64,000 bases of DNA from Phyto melanocephala (lineage: Eukaryota > Arthropoda > Insecta > Diptera > Rhinophoridae). The stretch covers positions 77,201,126 to 77,265,125 of the forward strand of contig OW799237.1 of NCBI GenBank assembly GCA_941918925.1, written 5' to 3'. Both the position numbers and the translations under genes were made by a program. The first letter of the stretch is position 1; every line of letters begins with the position of its first letter. Positions 11,901-26,900 of this stretch are shown here, piece after piece. The notes beneath the pieces were generated by a model that was not told where the DNA came from, did not search any database, and worked only from the letters and a program-made list of their open reading frames with translations.

Positions 11901-14900
11901 TGATTAGAAAAGTGGGCAGGGCCACGCCCATAAAAAATAAGTTATCATTTTCAGCTACTTGAACTTCACCGATTTTTCTGAAACTTCGCACACATATTGA
12001 GCTGGCATGACTATACAGTTTCATGACTAGAAAAGTGGGCAGTGCCACGCCCATAAAAAAAGTTATATATTTTTAGCTTCTTGCACTTGATATTCAGTTG
12101 AAATTTTGAATTCATTTTTATTCATTAAGGGGCGTAGCAAAGCGCGTAGCAAAGGCTTGGCTAGTAATCTATAAAAAACGATGGTCTGTAGCTGGTATTT
12201 GATGAATATGCTTTCATATTAATTTCTTCGTGTCATTTAATTTTAGAATTTGTGTAAAAAATAAGTGTGTGTGTTTTAAGTCTTTTGTTTGTTTTCAAAC
12301 AAAACTCGTTTCTTTCCTCTCATGCAATTGTTGTTGTTAAGATCAATCACATACACATTTGAAATTAAAAAAAAAAAACACAATAAAAAGAAAGCTTGTT
12401 TTAAACACCTACTAATTTTCAAATTATTGTATTATTCATTACAAAAGTAAGTAATCAGTTTAATTTGACCGTTTAAAAATTTAACATTTTTAAAAGGCAT
12501 TTTTTAGTGCCTTTTTCCGTTTAAACGAAACTTAAGAGCCAACTTAAGTATTAATGGTACTAAAGGAGAGTTGTAAAAATGAAGAAAATAAAATAGAAAA
12601 AAAACAATTCATCAGAAATGTAGGTAGATGTAGATGTGGCGGCCAAAACTAATTATACACATTCATAGCATGGGGTTAAGACACAAACAGACGGTGGGCG
12701 TTGGGTTTGTTTGGTAAACCCAAATTTTTAAATAAGATGAGTTTTACATGCATATGTACACAAATACATAAATACATAAAGTGTGTGCGCACATGTGTGT
12801 GTAACTAAAAGGGAACAGCATTCCAGAAGTGTAAGTTGTCGTGAAATTTTATAAGAATTTTGTTTAAACCTAAAGAAGATTTTTCGAATTTCTAAAAACA
12901 CAATTAAATCTTGATTGTTTTAGCCTTAAACTCGGTAGATAATACATTTTTAAAATTCAAAGTCATTTCAAAAAGTGTAAGGCAATTTGTTGAAATCAAA
13001 AAAAATAAGAAATAAAAAAATTGAAGAATAAAATTATAAAAATACTTGAACCAAACTGAAGTGGGTTTGCAACAAGAAGATAAAGAATTAAAGGCAAAAC
13101 AGATGATGAAAGGAGAGTAAGAAGAATGAGAGAAAAAGAAACTAAAATGATGTTGGTGTAAACAATAATTAGCATCCTACGCAAAAAATTAATTTTTGTT
13201 TTATTCACTTTAATTTTCCATAATAACAAAAATATACAAAAATACAACAACACAAAAATAAAACTATACAATACATATTGTTCGAATTTGTTGTTATTAT
13301 GCATACTTGTTTTGTTTAACACAAGACCACGCATTATTTATTTATAATTTTTTTGTTGAAATAAACTATTAGTCAGCATTAATAAAAATAAATGTTATTT
13401 ACTTGATTGTCTTGATCCGTACATATTTATGGATCTTAATCAAATGCGGAGGTATGCAAATAAACGGAAACGGAAAGGTCAAGGGATAGTAAAGATTTCT
13501 TAATTATCTTTAGCTTTCGTCAATAAAAACAATCAGATAAATTTAAATATTAATACCTTTCCCTGCAAGTAGGTGGTGCCATTTACGAAATCCACAATGA
13601 AGTGTGCCATCTGCAAAAACAAATCAATAAACCTACAGCCTACACACTTAACAAATAAATTAGTAAAAATCATTTAATTTATTCGATTAATGCCCCATTA
13701 GAGCATAAATAAAAATAAAACTTTTTCAATATGTTTGTACTTCCAACGCAAAGTCAATGTCATACGAATATTAGATAATATTGCGGCTACCTAACATATG
13801 CTTCTTTGTGTTTTATACTTAAACAATAAGAAATTAAAAAAATAAAAAATTTCTTAAGAAAAATTTCATTAATGTTGGTTAATACTTATTGTATTTAGTT
13901 TTGTACTTTTGCAAAAAGAATTCAAAAACCCTCTTTACAAAACAAGCCGCAATTCCGCACAAAGCAATTGACCAAAAAAAACAAAAATTTTTCTCATTTC
14001 CGAACATACACACAATTGACAAAAAGTATAAAAAGACAAAAACAACAACAAAAACAAAAAAGGTTTTAGTTTTTACAGGACTCTTTATAAGGCAAAAAAT
14101 TTTTATAATAATCATGAAAAAGGCCAACAAAAAATTAAAGAGAATCAAGTTAAATATGTCTAGCTAACAAAAGCATAGCTACAACAACAAGAAGATCAAA
14201 AGCAAGTAACAAGTGACTTGAACACGATTTTTAAACATTAAGAGCATTATATTTCTATTTTTATTTATTTGTTTTTTTTTGTTTCGTTTGATATAAAAAC
14301 AATCGCCATTTTTTGCTCGTGACTTTTTGATTAATCTAGCGAAAAAAACAAAAAAATCTATAGTTTTTGAACTCTAAGCATCTTTTTCTGGTGTGTTTGT
14401 TTTTCATAATGGCTTAAGGCCCAGAAGCTTCAAAAATTTAAACGATGAACAAGAAAACAGTCATTTAAAACAAAAGACTTAAGCAACAAACTTTGGTCGC
14501 ATCAATTTATTGAAAAAAAAAAACAACATTAAAGCTACAGCAAAAGAAGTCTTTAAATACCACAATTTGCCTGAACTCTTTCCAAACCGACTAATTTACC
14601 AAAAATGATTGATTGTTTAACAAGCAATCAAAGGGAAATCAAACAATTTGTTTTTCGACTTTTAAACGCGTCTCTATACCTCACTGTTTTGTATTTTTCT
14701 GCTTTCCTCTAAAACTTTCTTCTAAAGCTTGGTTACATATTTAACTCTTTACTTTAGCTGAATATATGTACATCCATACATACACATGTACGAAATAAAA
14801 ATAAATTTAAAGAATTTCTGTGATATAAACCACAGTTTATTGCTTCTTTTTCTTCTTTTCAATTCTTTCGCCTGGATTCGATACGGTATGGTACGGTTCT

Positions 14901-17900
14901 GCTCTGTAAAATAAAATGCATCCATACCAGCCAGAGCTGGCAACAAACAGACAAACCCATACAAAGCAATACGTTTGTTATTTTAACTCCGAACAAATCT
15001 TCAATCATGTTGTATGTTACTGCTCATCTTTTAGCATTTTTGTTTTGTTTTTGTTTTGTATTTCTTCTTCTCAAATATTCTTTTAAACATATTTCTTAAC
15101 ACACTCAAGCCATAAGATATACCTACTCGGCCAACAAAACATAATAATAACAACAAAATAAAACACATAAAAACATAAAAATGATCTTAGTTATATGCCC
15201 TCTAGTAGCCTAGTCTTACCGGTTTTTAGTAGTTTTGCTTTTCGTATTCTTTATTTTCTTCCTATTTATTACTTATTCACTTTTTCGTTGTTTTTGCATG
15301 CATGTGTATATGTGTGTGTGCTTTTGAATGTTAATTGAGCGGTTTTTGTAACACATTTTTTTTTATTTAAAGTGATTTGTTGCGTTATAAATTTTCAACA
15401 ATTAAATTGAATATTTTAAAGCAATAACAACAACATATCAATTACTATAGCAAAACGGCATAATCGCAATAAAATTATAATTGTTAAAGGTGTTTTTCTT
15501 TTATGTATTGATACACTCATGAATATTTTAGAATCAATTAACAATGCAATTTAAGACAAACGGAAATCCAATTAAAGACCATCCAAGTAAATTTTAATTT
15601 CCAAATTACCATAAAAAATTGCCATAAAAATAATGGAGCAAAGAATGAAGTATTTAAAAAAAAAATGATTCCCAACTGCGTTATTTACTCCATTATTCTT
15701 ACATGGTATGCCATTAAACTAACAAATTCTTTGTTTAATATGACAAATAAACTAGTTATTTAATTAATTGTGTATTGTAATGCAATTAGTAATGTAAAAA
15801 GGATTAATTTGCCACCAGAGAACGTCTATTTTTTTATTATTCTCATGTAAGTAGGTAGGTAGGTAAGGCTGGTGCAAAGTTACCCTCACACCTTCACTCG
15901 GAGACCATTACGGTCCATTGTGACACCTTAATAGAGAGAAGAATAAAATGCGAATAGAAATATTTAGGATAGAAGAGAAAGAGAAGCAGAAGCAGGCGGG
16001 AATCTAACCCGCAACCCCCAAACAACTGACTTGTCCTTTACTGACTAGTTCACAGGGACACTCTCATGTAAGTCTAGAATATTATTCTGATGTTTTTAAA
16101 ATAATGTTCCTTTGATTTAAATTGTATTCCTAGTTTATTTTAGTTTAATTTCCATAAGATTTTGGGTGTACGTTTTCATCATTTGCAGTCTTTATCGGCA
16201 TATTAATATTCGATTTGAACTTACTATTCAAGTTACAATCAACTGAAATCAGAAAACGGGAATCATAGTGCATTTATGGTATATGTGTAGTCCACAGAAC
16301 AAATGTTAAAACTAAAATCGCAGACATTTTTTTGCTCTTTCATTTAGTCGTCGATGAAACAGCGATGGAAGCATACATATGCTTTTACATTGTTTTTTTT
16401 TTCAGAAATACTATTTAAGCAAATTTGCTGGTTTAATTTGCAAATTGATAAAAAAAATAGCAAAAACAATTGTAATTTTTAGAATTTAGTTTTTGCGGAA
16501 ATAATTGTTTATTTTAAGAAATGATTTTTTCAAGAAAAATTCAATTGATTTTTTTATTTTTTTGTAAACAATAATAAATAAAAAAAATTGTTTCTGGATA
16601 AAAAAATCAAAATCAAAAAACAACAACTATATATGGATTCAAAAGGTGTTCTAAAGGTAGAGTTGTCATAATGTCGTAATGTCATAATTTTAAAAGTTTT
16701 GGAAAATTTTTACATTAAGACAATATGACACTTTTAAGTTCTAAAACAAAATAACAATAATACCTAACGTACGGTCCACACCAGCCTTCGATTTGTTCAA
16801 ACAACGAAAAATTTTTTGTGTGCACATGAATTTTCCTGGTGTAGACCGATGTTGTCGTTGTTTTGTTCTTGTTCAAACAGCGTTGTCAAAACATTTGTTC
16901 CAACAACGATGTCTGATATTAAAAGGCATTTTGAACATGAAAGAAAGAGATGACACATAAAAATATCAACATCAAAGAACATGAAATATAATCCATATCA
17001 AAGAACATGAAATTTTTTTTTTAAAGTTGCTCTGCCGACGTTGCTCTAGACGTAAAGTAAGGAAATATAGTTCAAAATCATGTTTCCTTTTCTTTGCTGG
17101 GTAACTCGCTTGCCAACAAAACTGCATTTTATGATTTGGCTGACTAAAAATAAAAATTAACCTAAAAATTTAACTTCAACTGACTTTTTATTTTAACTAA
17201 ATCTTAATTGAAAAAAAAATAACTAAGGAATACTTTCTGAAAAACCAAAGTCAGTTACGGCCATCAATTTCTGAGTGTATTTTTACTTTATCTCAAGTTT
17301 ATAATTTTGAATGTTATTGCTATAAATTTTTAGAGCTTTTGTTAGAGTCGCTTGATATATCGGTTGTCATCACTTGTTCTTTTTTTGTTGTGTTTTGCTT
17401 TTTATTTTCATAGAATTATCCAGCGATGTACAACAACTACTACAATGTAAATTTTTTATTTACTGTCTTGTGTTTAGTGTGTTGTGTTTAGACACCTGGA
17501 TTTTGTTTTGTTGTTATTTTCATTACTTGATATGAATTACTATTAATGTTGTAAAACTGTATATTTTGCTCTCTTTTTTGTTTGTTTTATATTTAAGTTT
17601 TTTTTATAATTTTGCTAATATGTACTCGTATAGGACAATCTAAACATATTCGTACGTACATAGGTACATACTTACAAACTAATAATCCACTTGGATGAAA
17701 CTATACTTTAATTAGTTCTATATTTCAGAATCCAAGATCAGTTACCTTGTATTTAATAATTATGATATTAAAAAAAACAAGTTTTAAGTGATTTTATTAC
17801 AATTATTTTTGAATTAATAAAAAACAAAATTTTTATTATTATATTTTTTAAAAAAATCCATAATGGGAAATATTATATTTTTTGTTGTTTCTTAATGATA

Positions 17901-20900
17901 TTTAAAACCAAGTTTGTCAGAAATAAAATTTGTTTATAAATACAAAATTTTAATCACTTTTGAGTTTTTGTTCAGATTGGAAAATACATGAAAAAGTAAT
18001 TCTCACAATATGACAAATATTTACGCACGAATAATATACTCATTAATTTTATTAGTTTTGAAAAAAAATTAATGAAGCCAACCATATTTCGTTTATGAAA
18101 TTTATTATAATATAAGATTTATGCAGAGCAAATAATTTGGATTTTTTGTAAAAACCCGCTATTTTTTCTACACAAAAAAGCAGTTTTAATTACCAATCAT
18201 AAAGCTTAGTTGCAATAGCATAATTGCCTATAGAACTTATGACAATATAAATTTAATAACCACAAACGGATCGTGCGATTGGCAAAGAAATCGGTTGATA
18301 CCACAAATCTGTCTTCTGCATACATATATGCATATGTATGTATGTAGGTATATTACCCTGTAGCTTAATTCTTAACTAGTTGTAAAGAGACTGAAAATAA
18401 ACATCAGCATTGAAGATTACTTCGAAACAAAAATCTTATTAATATCAATTTAAAATAAAAGTGTATTGATGCAGTGGTTAAATAGTGAAACCTTAAAACT
18501 AAAATATCCCGGTTCAAGTTCGGGCAGTGACAACACAAATTTTACAGCTCTTGATGCTTAAATTGATATGTAAAATTTATATTAATTTTTTGCAGTATGT
18601 CGTAGGAGGGAGAGAGGTTAGTTGAGTACACTTACTCACCACTCTTGACAATAACTAGTATTTAAACAACGTTGTCAACTCGGTGATTTTAGCACTACTT
18701 TTTAGTGATTTTTACAATTTTTGACGCGCGAAAAATTTCGAGTCAGTGCATAGTGATTTCTTTTGATTTTTAGTGATTTTCTTTTTTCTTCGGTGACAGC
18801 AAATAATAAATTTAATATTTTTAAATGCAAAAATTTTTTATTAAAACTGTTGATTTTATAATGATAAGGTTTGATAGCACACAATGTTCCGTTTTTTGAT
18901 ATCTTGTATGGGGTATGAGACATAAAGGAGAACTTAATATGTTAGTAAAGTTTCAAGTTAATCGAACGTTTTTGTTGAAATCTAAGCAATCAAAAATTTG
19001 TTTTTAATAGTCTGTCAACAAAATAAAATTGTTATACTTAATTTTTGCCTTGAATACATAAACTATAATTTTATATTAAATTAAATATTTTTTATATAAA
19101 AAATAATAACTGTTTTTCAATTAAGATTAACAAAAGATTTTAATATATAAACAATTACATTGGAATAATCAGCGTACTTGTCAGTTTGTATGGAGATGCA
19201 TTAAAAAAACAAGTGAAAGTAATATAAAAAAATAACATGCAAAAGCTTTTAATTTTACAATTTTAAAGAGAAACAACTGATACTCTGATAAAATAAATTT
19301 TAACATAGATAGGAATGTTCATATTAATAGCATCATAATTTATAATTAAAAGGATGCTTAAGATCTTAAGACTATGGTACAATTATAGATACCAATACAA
19401 CTTAATGTTGCACCCAGAAAACAGAATATCAAAATCATAGCCAATCGAATGGTTCAGTTTTTGCATTCGAACTTTTCTTTTGTGGTTATTTAATTTGTAT
19501 TCCAAGAAGCACAGCTTTTTTAGACTGCATATTTATATTTCGAAACGAAATTCTGTAGATACAAACGTAAAATTTTACTATCAATGCTAGACTATGCGAT
19601 TAGCAATAATTGCGTTTCTCACAACCAATACTGGGGCCGAGTAACGGCATTCGATATCGATCGAAATTGCAATCGAACGTGAAAGTTTTCCTTACATTTT
19701 GTATTGGATTCAAATAAAAATTCTATCATTTTCGATCGATATCGAATGCCGTCATTCGGGCCCTGTTTTCTCTGTGTAGTTGTAACATAAGGTGTTCAAG
19801 AGGTAAACTGGCAACTAAAAGCTGTAACATTTTTTTTGTAAAGTAGTTAAGTTTAAATAGATATTTATAATTTGTTTTATATTATATTATATGGAAATTC
19901 AATTGAGGCTTTATGCTCTTAATAGGAGCAAAGGGAACTTAATATATTTTTATATTAAAATTTATAATTTTATGAAATAATTAGAACTAAAATTTAAAAA
20001 TTAAATTTCTTTTTTTAATTGCGCGTTTTATTCTCGGTTCTGTTGGTTTTATAAATTTTATAGTTGGCAACGCTGCATGTAAATTAGTATAAAACAAAGG
20101 AACTAGTTGGACTCCTATGACAACTTAATGTTAAAATTGATGGTTTATTATATGCAAAAAGGACAGATATGTTACTAGATTGAAGTTCAAAAGCAACTGG
20201 TATCATGGTACAATCATAAGGTAGCCTCAGTTCTGCAACAACGAAATTCTACATGCATTTTGTTGACGACTGAAATGTCAAAAAGCAAATGTGTGTGTGT
20301 GTTTTTTTACACATACATAAACAAAATTTGACATTTTAGTTAAACCTTAAGGTAGAGAAAAAAAAAATCAGCTGTTTTAGTGAGGCTACCTGATAATTGT
20401 ACCATGACTAGTATTCTCTTACAACATACTCTTTACTTTATCTGCAGGGTGTACAATAATCATCATTATTGTTTAATTTGTGTTTTTTGCAAAAACGAAA
20501 ATTATTGTTTAATGTTTTTCTTTTTGCTTATTCATAAACTTTATGTAGGTGTTATTTTATTTAATATTATTATTATTTTTTTTTTTGTTATAAATTTTTA
20601 TGAGTTCGTTATATCAATTTAATATTAAACGTAGAAACGAAAACCCACTTATACTTTTGTATGTAGAAAATACATTTCGACATGCATATGCATTAATGTC
20701 AATGTTTAAGTTAAAATTTATTTAATAAATATAAAAATAATATACATTTTTGGAATGCCTTTAAGGTTGTCTTTTTAGCTTTCCAGTATTCAATTATAGA
20801 GATGTACTAGATGTACATACGTACATATGTAAATGTGTATATGTGTATATGTATCGTACATATTTAACTAACAAATAACGGTATTTGCTAAGATCCGTAA

Positions 20901-23900
20901 ACGATTTCATAAAAATAAATTGATTAAATGTTTGCAAAGCTTTTAGCTGACATTCGCTTTATTTGAATCAGCAAAATAAGAGTAATTTTTTTGAGAAGAG
21001 AAGAAGAAGACGAAGAAGAAGAAAAAGAATAAACAACAACATGTTTAGAAAATAATATTTATTAATCTTAACCTTTAAGTTAATAATTGCTATTCTTAAA
21101 AATCTGAAGAGAAAAAAATACTTTGTAGTGTATACGAGTTGTACAAATATAAATAAATGAAAACATAGATGAATACATACATACATACATACATACTATG
21201 TATACATTTTTGGTATGCCAATACCAATAGGTATGTCTTTTTTCATAAGTAGTGGTTGCAAGAAATTGCCAAACGTGAGGCACGATTTTTTATTTATGAT
21301 TTTGCATTGCCACCAACACCAATACCACCACCACCACCGCCACCATCATCATTATGATGATGATCGTCAATGCCGCAATCAATTACTGAGAAAAGTTGAA
21401 AGAACCTTTGATCACGACATGTTAAAATAATAATCGAATGTACAAAATACTGATTTCAAAGATGCTGGCTGGCTGGCAGGCAGGCAAGCTGACTGGGTGA
21501 GTGGCTGGCTCCATCTTGAATGGACAGCGTGAATGTTTACTTCAATACCATTCTGTTTGACAAAACTTTTTTCTGATCATGTATGTACGACTAAACGAAC
21601 ATTGGAGGTAAAAATCAAAGCAAACAACAAAGTAAGAGCATAATACATATAGATGTCCATAAGTATATGTATGTACATGTATGTATATATGTATGTAAAT
21701 GTGTATGTCTAAATTACCGGTATAAAATATTAAAGTTTATGGGTTAGAAATGCCAGAAAACATGCTCTGTTATCGTATATTGTCAGAGAGTGTTCAAATT
21801 TCACATTAAGTATTTGCCAGTTTGTGTATTTTTAAGATCCAGCAGTACGTACATAAATACTTAATTTCATAAAATTATTATTTGTATATTTATGTATTTA
21901 TTTTCAATACATTTTCTTACTTTTTTTTTAAATTTTATATTTTTTTTTTAATAATAATTTATTGCAAAACGGTTTGTGTCGCCAATTGGCTCGTGCTTTT
22001 ACTAACAACCATAAACAAGCGCAAGAATTAATGTACATATTTGTATTGTTGTTGTTGTTGTTGTTGTTGTTGTTTTTTCTATGTTACGGCAATTCTGGCG
22101 ACTTTCAAAAAAAAAAAACAATTTAATTCGGACTTAATTCGTTGTAAACTTTTACGCAAAGTCATAAATAATTTATAAATGTGAGTTTGTTTCCAAATTG
22201 TAACGATTTTAAACTAAATCTCTATACATATGTATGTACATACATACATTTTAACATAAATACAAAAAATGGTACAAAATAAAGTGTGCGTGCTTTCAAT
22301 TCTTAAAAACATTTTTTGTTTATCTTTCGCCAAGAGTGACAGTATTTACAATATTCATTTGTTTATTTAATTTTATTGCCATACAATTACAAATTTTATT
22401 CTAATTTTTTTTTATCGAAGGGAGTAACAAATACCATTTGTATGTTGTAGAATAACATACCAGAGTCTGTGGCGGGCAACGAACCCACCCAAACTGGTAG
22501 AATAGTAGTAAACTACTGACTAGTCCACCGAGATAAACAAAAATAAAATATTCTTATAGGAAGAAAAATTGCATTATAAATGTCCTACTGTCCGTAAATT
22601 TTTCAAAGATCACATATAAATGTCAATACTGCGGACTCTTACACAGAGAAAGCCGTATCAATTATGAGTACCACAATTGTTGCCAACCGCATAGTTTAGT
22701 TGTGATAGCAGAATTTTACGGTTATACAGGGTGATTTAATAGCTATTATCTTTTTGGCAAGACTGGTTTAAACAGCTGACGCACGTTTCGTGTTTTGTTT
22801 CACTGTCAAACATCTTCAGTTTGGTCTACAATTTAACCATGAATCGTCTTACAAACGAACAACGCTTGCAAATTATTGAATTTTAAAATCAAAATGCATG
22901 CTCTATTAAGAAAGTTCATCGCGCGCTTCTTATCGAAAAATTGTGTTCAGCGACGAAGCTCATTTTTGGCTCAATGTGTACGTTAATAAGCAGAATTGTC
23001 GATTTTGGAGTGAAGATCAGCCAGAAGCATTGCAAGAGCTACCAATGCATCCAGAAAAAGTCGCAGTTTGGTGCGGTTTATGGGCTGGTGGCTTCATTGG
23101 ACCGTACTTCTTCAAAGATGATGCGAATCGTAACGTAACTGTGAATGGTGAGCGTGAACCGTGAGATGATATCCAACTTTTTTTTTGCCCAAAATGCAAG
23201 AGCTTGACTTGCATGACATGTGGTTTCAACAAGACGGTGCCACATGCCACACATCACGCTTAACAATGGACTTATTGAGAGGCGAGTTCGGTGAACATTT
23301 TATTTCACGTTTGGGACCGGTAAATTGGCCTCCTAGATCGTGCGATTTAAAGCCTTTAGACTATTTTTTGTAGGGCTATGTTAAAGCTAATGTCTATACA
23401 CACATGCCCGCTTCAATTGACGCATTGCAAGACAACATTGAAGCATTTATTCATGAGATACCGGCCGAAAGAGTATGCCAAAATTGGACTAAGCGGATGG
23501 ACCATTTGAGGCGCAGTCACGGTCAACATTTGCATAAAATAATCTTCAAACATTAAATTATATGGACCGTACTATCGATTCAAATAAAGATTTCATGAAT
23601 TTTTCTGAATTTTATGTGTGTTTTTTTTTAAACTTTCCTATAGCTCTTAAAAAATCACGCTTTATCTACAGAACTTCATTTCGGAACATAAATATGCAGT
23701 CAGCACTAATAAACTGTGATTCTTGCAATAGAAATTTTAAAATAACAAATGAAAAGTTCGATTGCAGGAACTGAACCATTCAATTGGCAATGAATGTGAT
23801 TTTCTATTTTCTGGGTGTATAAGTATATTTAGTCAGCACTAAGAAGTTATGATTCTTACAATAACCAAAAAAAGAAAACTTCGATTCCAAGAACTGTAAC

Positions 23901-26900
23901 ATTCGACTGGAAATGAATTTGACACTCTGTTGTTTGGCTGTATGTCGATTCGACATATGAAATATATTCAGAAAAAATTTTACTATTCAAATCCAAATAA
24001 GACCATCCATAAATAACTCAAATAAAACACTAAAATTAATTTAAATTTAAATATAAACTATCAAAAAAAGATTAAAATAAAGATTACGCCATTCCGCGCA
24101 TAAATTTAACATTTCTGCGCATGTTCACAAATATGTCAAGAGTAAAAAAAGAAAAACTCTTTATATAAAAAAAATACAACTTTTACGAAACACAACAACG
24201 AATTTAAACTTGAATTTGCCCAGCGTATGCAGTATGAAGTGACATAAAATATGACAAATAAAAATAAATCGATTTTTTAGAAATCTGCATATCGGTCAGT
24301 TCCATATGAGAATTAAAAGTAAATCAGATATAAACATTTTACATGATATTCCCGCTACTAAGTATGTAGATACATAAATGTTTCGCCTAAAAGCTATAAG
24401 TATCTACATACGTAAGTGTGTTTTACTTATTTTTCTTCTCTATTTAACATTCATCTTCTACTACGTATGCACATTATCTATCTGAGTACCTACAGAATAA
24501 AAAAGAAAAAAGAAAAAAAACAACTACACCAATAGCAAAAAAAAAAAAGTTTGTTTATATATTGAAAGTCTCGGTTTAGAGTACGAAGTCTAAAGAAAAA
24601 AAGCGAATGGCTGGCTGGATGCTGGTTGTAAACTATACTATTGTTGTTGTTGTTGATATTTTAAGCTTAAGTTAAGACGCTTATATACTACATCCATATA
24701 AACGTATGTACATAACAACTATATGTAAAATAACATTGGAATGTTGTTATACCACAATGTAACAACTATTGCACACATATACACACACATATACACACAC
24801 ACACAACAGCATCTATTTGTGAACGACATGAAAATAATACTTAAAAAATGCATTTTAAAAATTAATATAAAATGAAACTCAAGACAAAAAAAAAGCTACT
24901 GGCGCGTGCCTCTGTAGTGGTACATAGAAAAATAAAAAGAAAAAAAAAAAAGGAAAAAAAGTCAAAAGAAAAAGCAAATCAAAATTCATTTCAAATGCAC
25001 ACATGCATACACCCAGCTTTGTAGATAACATACTTAAATACATACATACATACGTACATATATGTATAAGGTTGTGACTATGGACATGTTTGTAAATAAC
25101 ATCTACTTGCATACAATTATTATTTGAGTATTAGATTGATGTTAGTAAAGGTAAATTTTAATTTTAATATTTCATATATTGCTGCTGAAGCTTATAATTA
25201 GTGTAGGACTTCTAATGAATTCAGTATTTCATTCCCGAACACTTGTTGATGCCTCAAATATTTAAATTGAAAATTGAAAAAAAAAAAAAAAACAAGTTAG
25301 AGCACTATATTCGGCTGGGCCGAATTTTTTATACCCATCACCAATTTTGTGTACTTTTAAAGCACAATATTTTTTATTTTGTCATTCGCTGTGAAACAAT
25401 CTCTTTATACTAAAATATGTATCACTTTCTTTGTATGACTTCGATATGCTTTTAAAATATTTTCGTAAATTAAGTCTTTCAATGAAAGTGGGCTTTAAAG
25501 TAGGCGTGTCAATATAGTTTCTGCTTATAAATAAATCTGAGATATTCCAATATAGTTCTTTATTCTTCCAAAAACGTTGTCCACAAAGAAAATATATGAA
25601 TTTAAAATAAACCGTTATATGGGAGGTAAACGTAAAAGTAGGCGTGTCACATTTGTTTTCAGTTAGTGCAAAGCCTTTGACCAAAAAGCTGTGCGGTTTA
25701 AATTTTGATTTAACTATTTATTTATTTATTATATTTGTCTATGGAAATAAATCCTTACAGACAATTAAAAACTATATACGTTCATGAGCAGTTACATTAA
25801 GTTATAATTAAACGTTCAATACAATATGAAATAAAATAATTATATTTACAAAAATTATGAACTGAAATAGACTATCATTTTGTTCTTAAGTGCATTAGAA
25901 GTTAAAGAAAAATCTATAAATTTAAAATATTTGTTAAAGTTATTACACTTTCTTACTAAGGGATTATAATTATAATTAACTCTAGAAAATGGAACCATTA
26001 GAAGGGTAAAACTATGTGATGGGCGTTGTTGAAAATAAATGTTGAGTGTAGTTTTACGGCTTTTCAGAATTGGCAGCTTAATAAGAGAGAGTCTAGCTGA
26101 ATACGAAGGCAAATTCATGGGGTTAAAGTTTAACACACGAAGACAAAAAAGCAAAAAACTGCCTTTGAATGGATTCAATAGCGTCAGAATATATTGTATA
26201 TATGGGGTATAGATCCATACTCTAGCATAGGCCTTATAAGCACACAGTACAAACTTTTAGTGACGTAAGGATCATTAAATCTTTAGCCTAGCGTTTTACA
26301 AAACCAAGTACACCACTGGCTTTATTGGCAGTCATATTTATGTGCGGGGCAAAATTGAGTTTTGAATTAAGCAAAATTCCAAGATCAATAAAGTTATCTT
26401 CCAATTCCAACTGACAACCATTAATAACATAGTGATCATTCTTACAAATCGCTTATATTTACATTTTTTGAAATTAAGCTCCATCAAATGTAACTTGCAC
26501 CATGTGTATAACTAACTAAGGTCCTCTTGAAGACGTTGATGTTCAGTTACTTGACGATAACTTAGGAAAACTTTAACATGATCTGCATACATCAAAATAC
26601 TGGAATTTTGAATCGCATACGGTAAGTCATTAATGAACAATGAAAAAAGAAGAGGTCCAAGGTGACTACCCTGCGGTACACCAGATAATACATCGATACT
26701 TTTTAGAACGAGTGTTTTTAAAACGAACGAATTGCTTCCTATTAGTTAAATAAGAATAATTCCATTTTATACTAACACCTGAAAATCCCATTAAGCATAA
26801 CTTCGTTTTAAGTAGCACGTGTTTGACCTTATCGAAAGCTTAACATTTTGATCTATAACTCCTTTCCTAATACATAGATTTAAAGAGAAAATACTCAGAG

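Larger units (their letters stand above)
20407..22459. other. Egfr intron 1 with microsatellites
   Basis: No gene. Contains (GGCT)/(GGCA) at 21464-21510, (TTG)n at 22046-22073 and many CATA/GTAT runs. Confidence 0.5.

Noticed and set aside
12996..13334. Open frame of 112 codons, very hydrophobic, minus strand
   Set aside because: Composition (Phe, Leu, Ile, Tyr) follows from AT-rich DNA. No domain, conserved start or splice context.
13879..14167. Overlapping open frames of about 90 codons on both strands
   Set aside because: Both are low-complexity translations of A/T runs and cannot both be real; neither resembles a known protein.
14749..14964. Minus-strand open frame with a signal-peptide-like start, considered as the missing Egfr type I first exon
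   Set aside because: It does not end in a donor at the required phase next to a Lys codon, and the sequence does not resemble the type I N-terminus.
15211..15225. Donor-like CCG|GTAAGA on the minus strand in Egfr intron 1
   Set aside because: No open, coding-like sequence precedes it.
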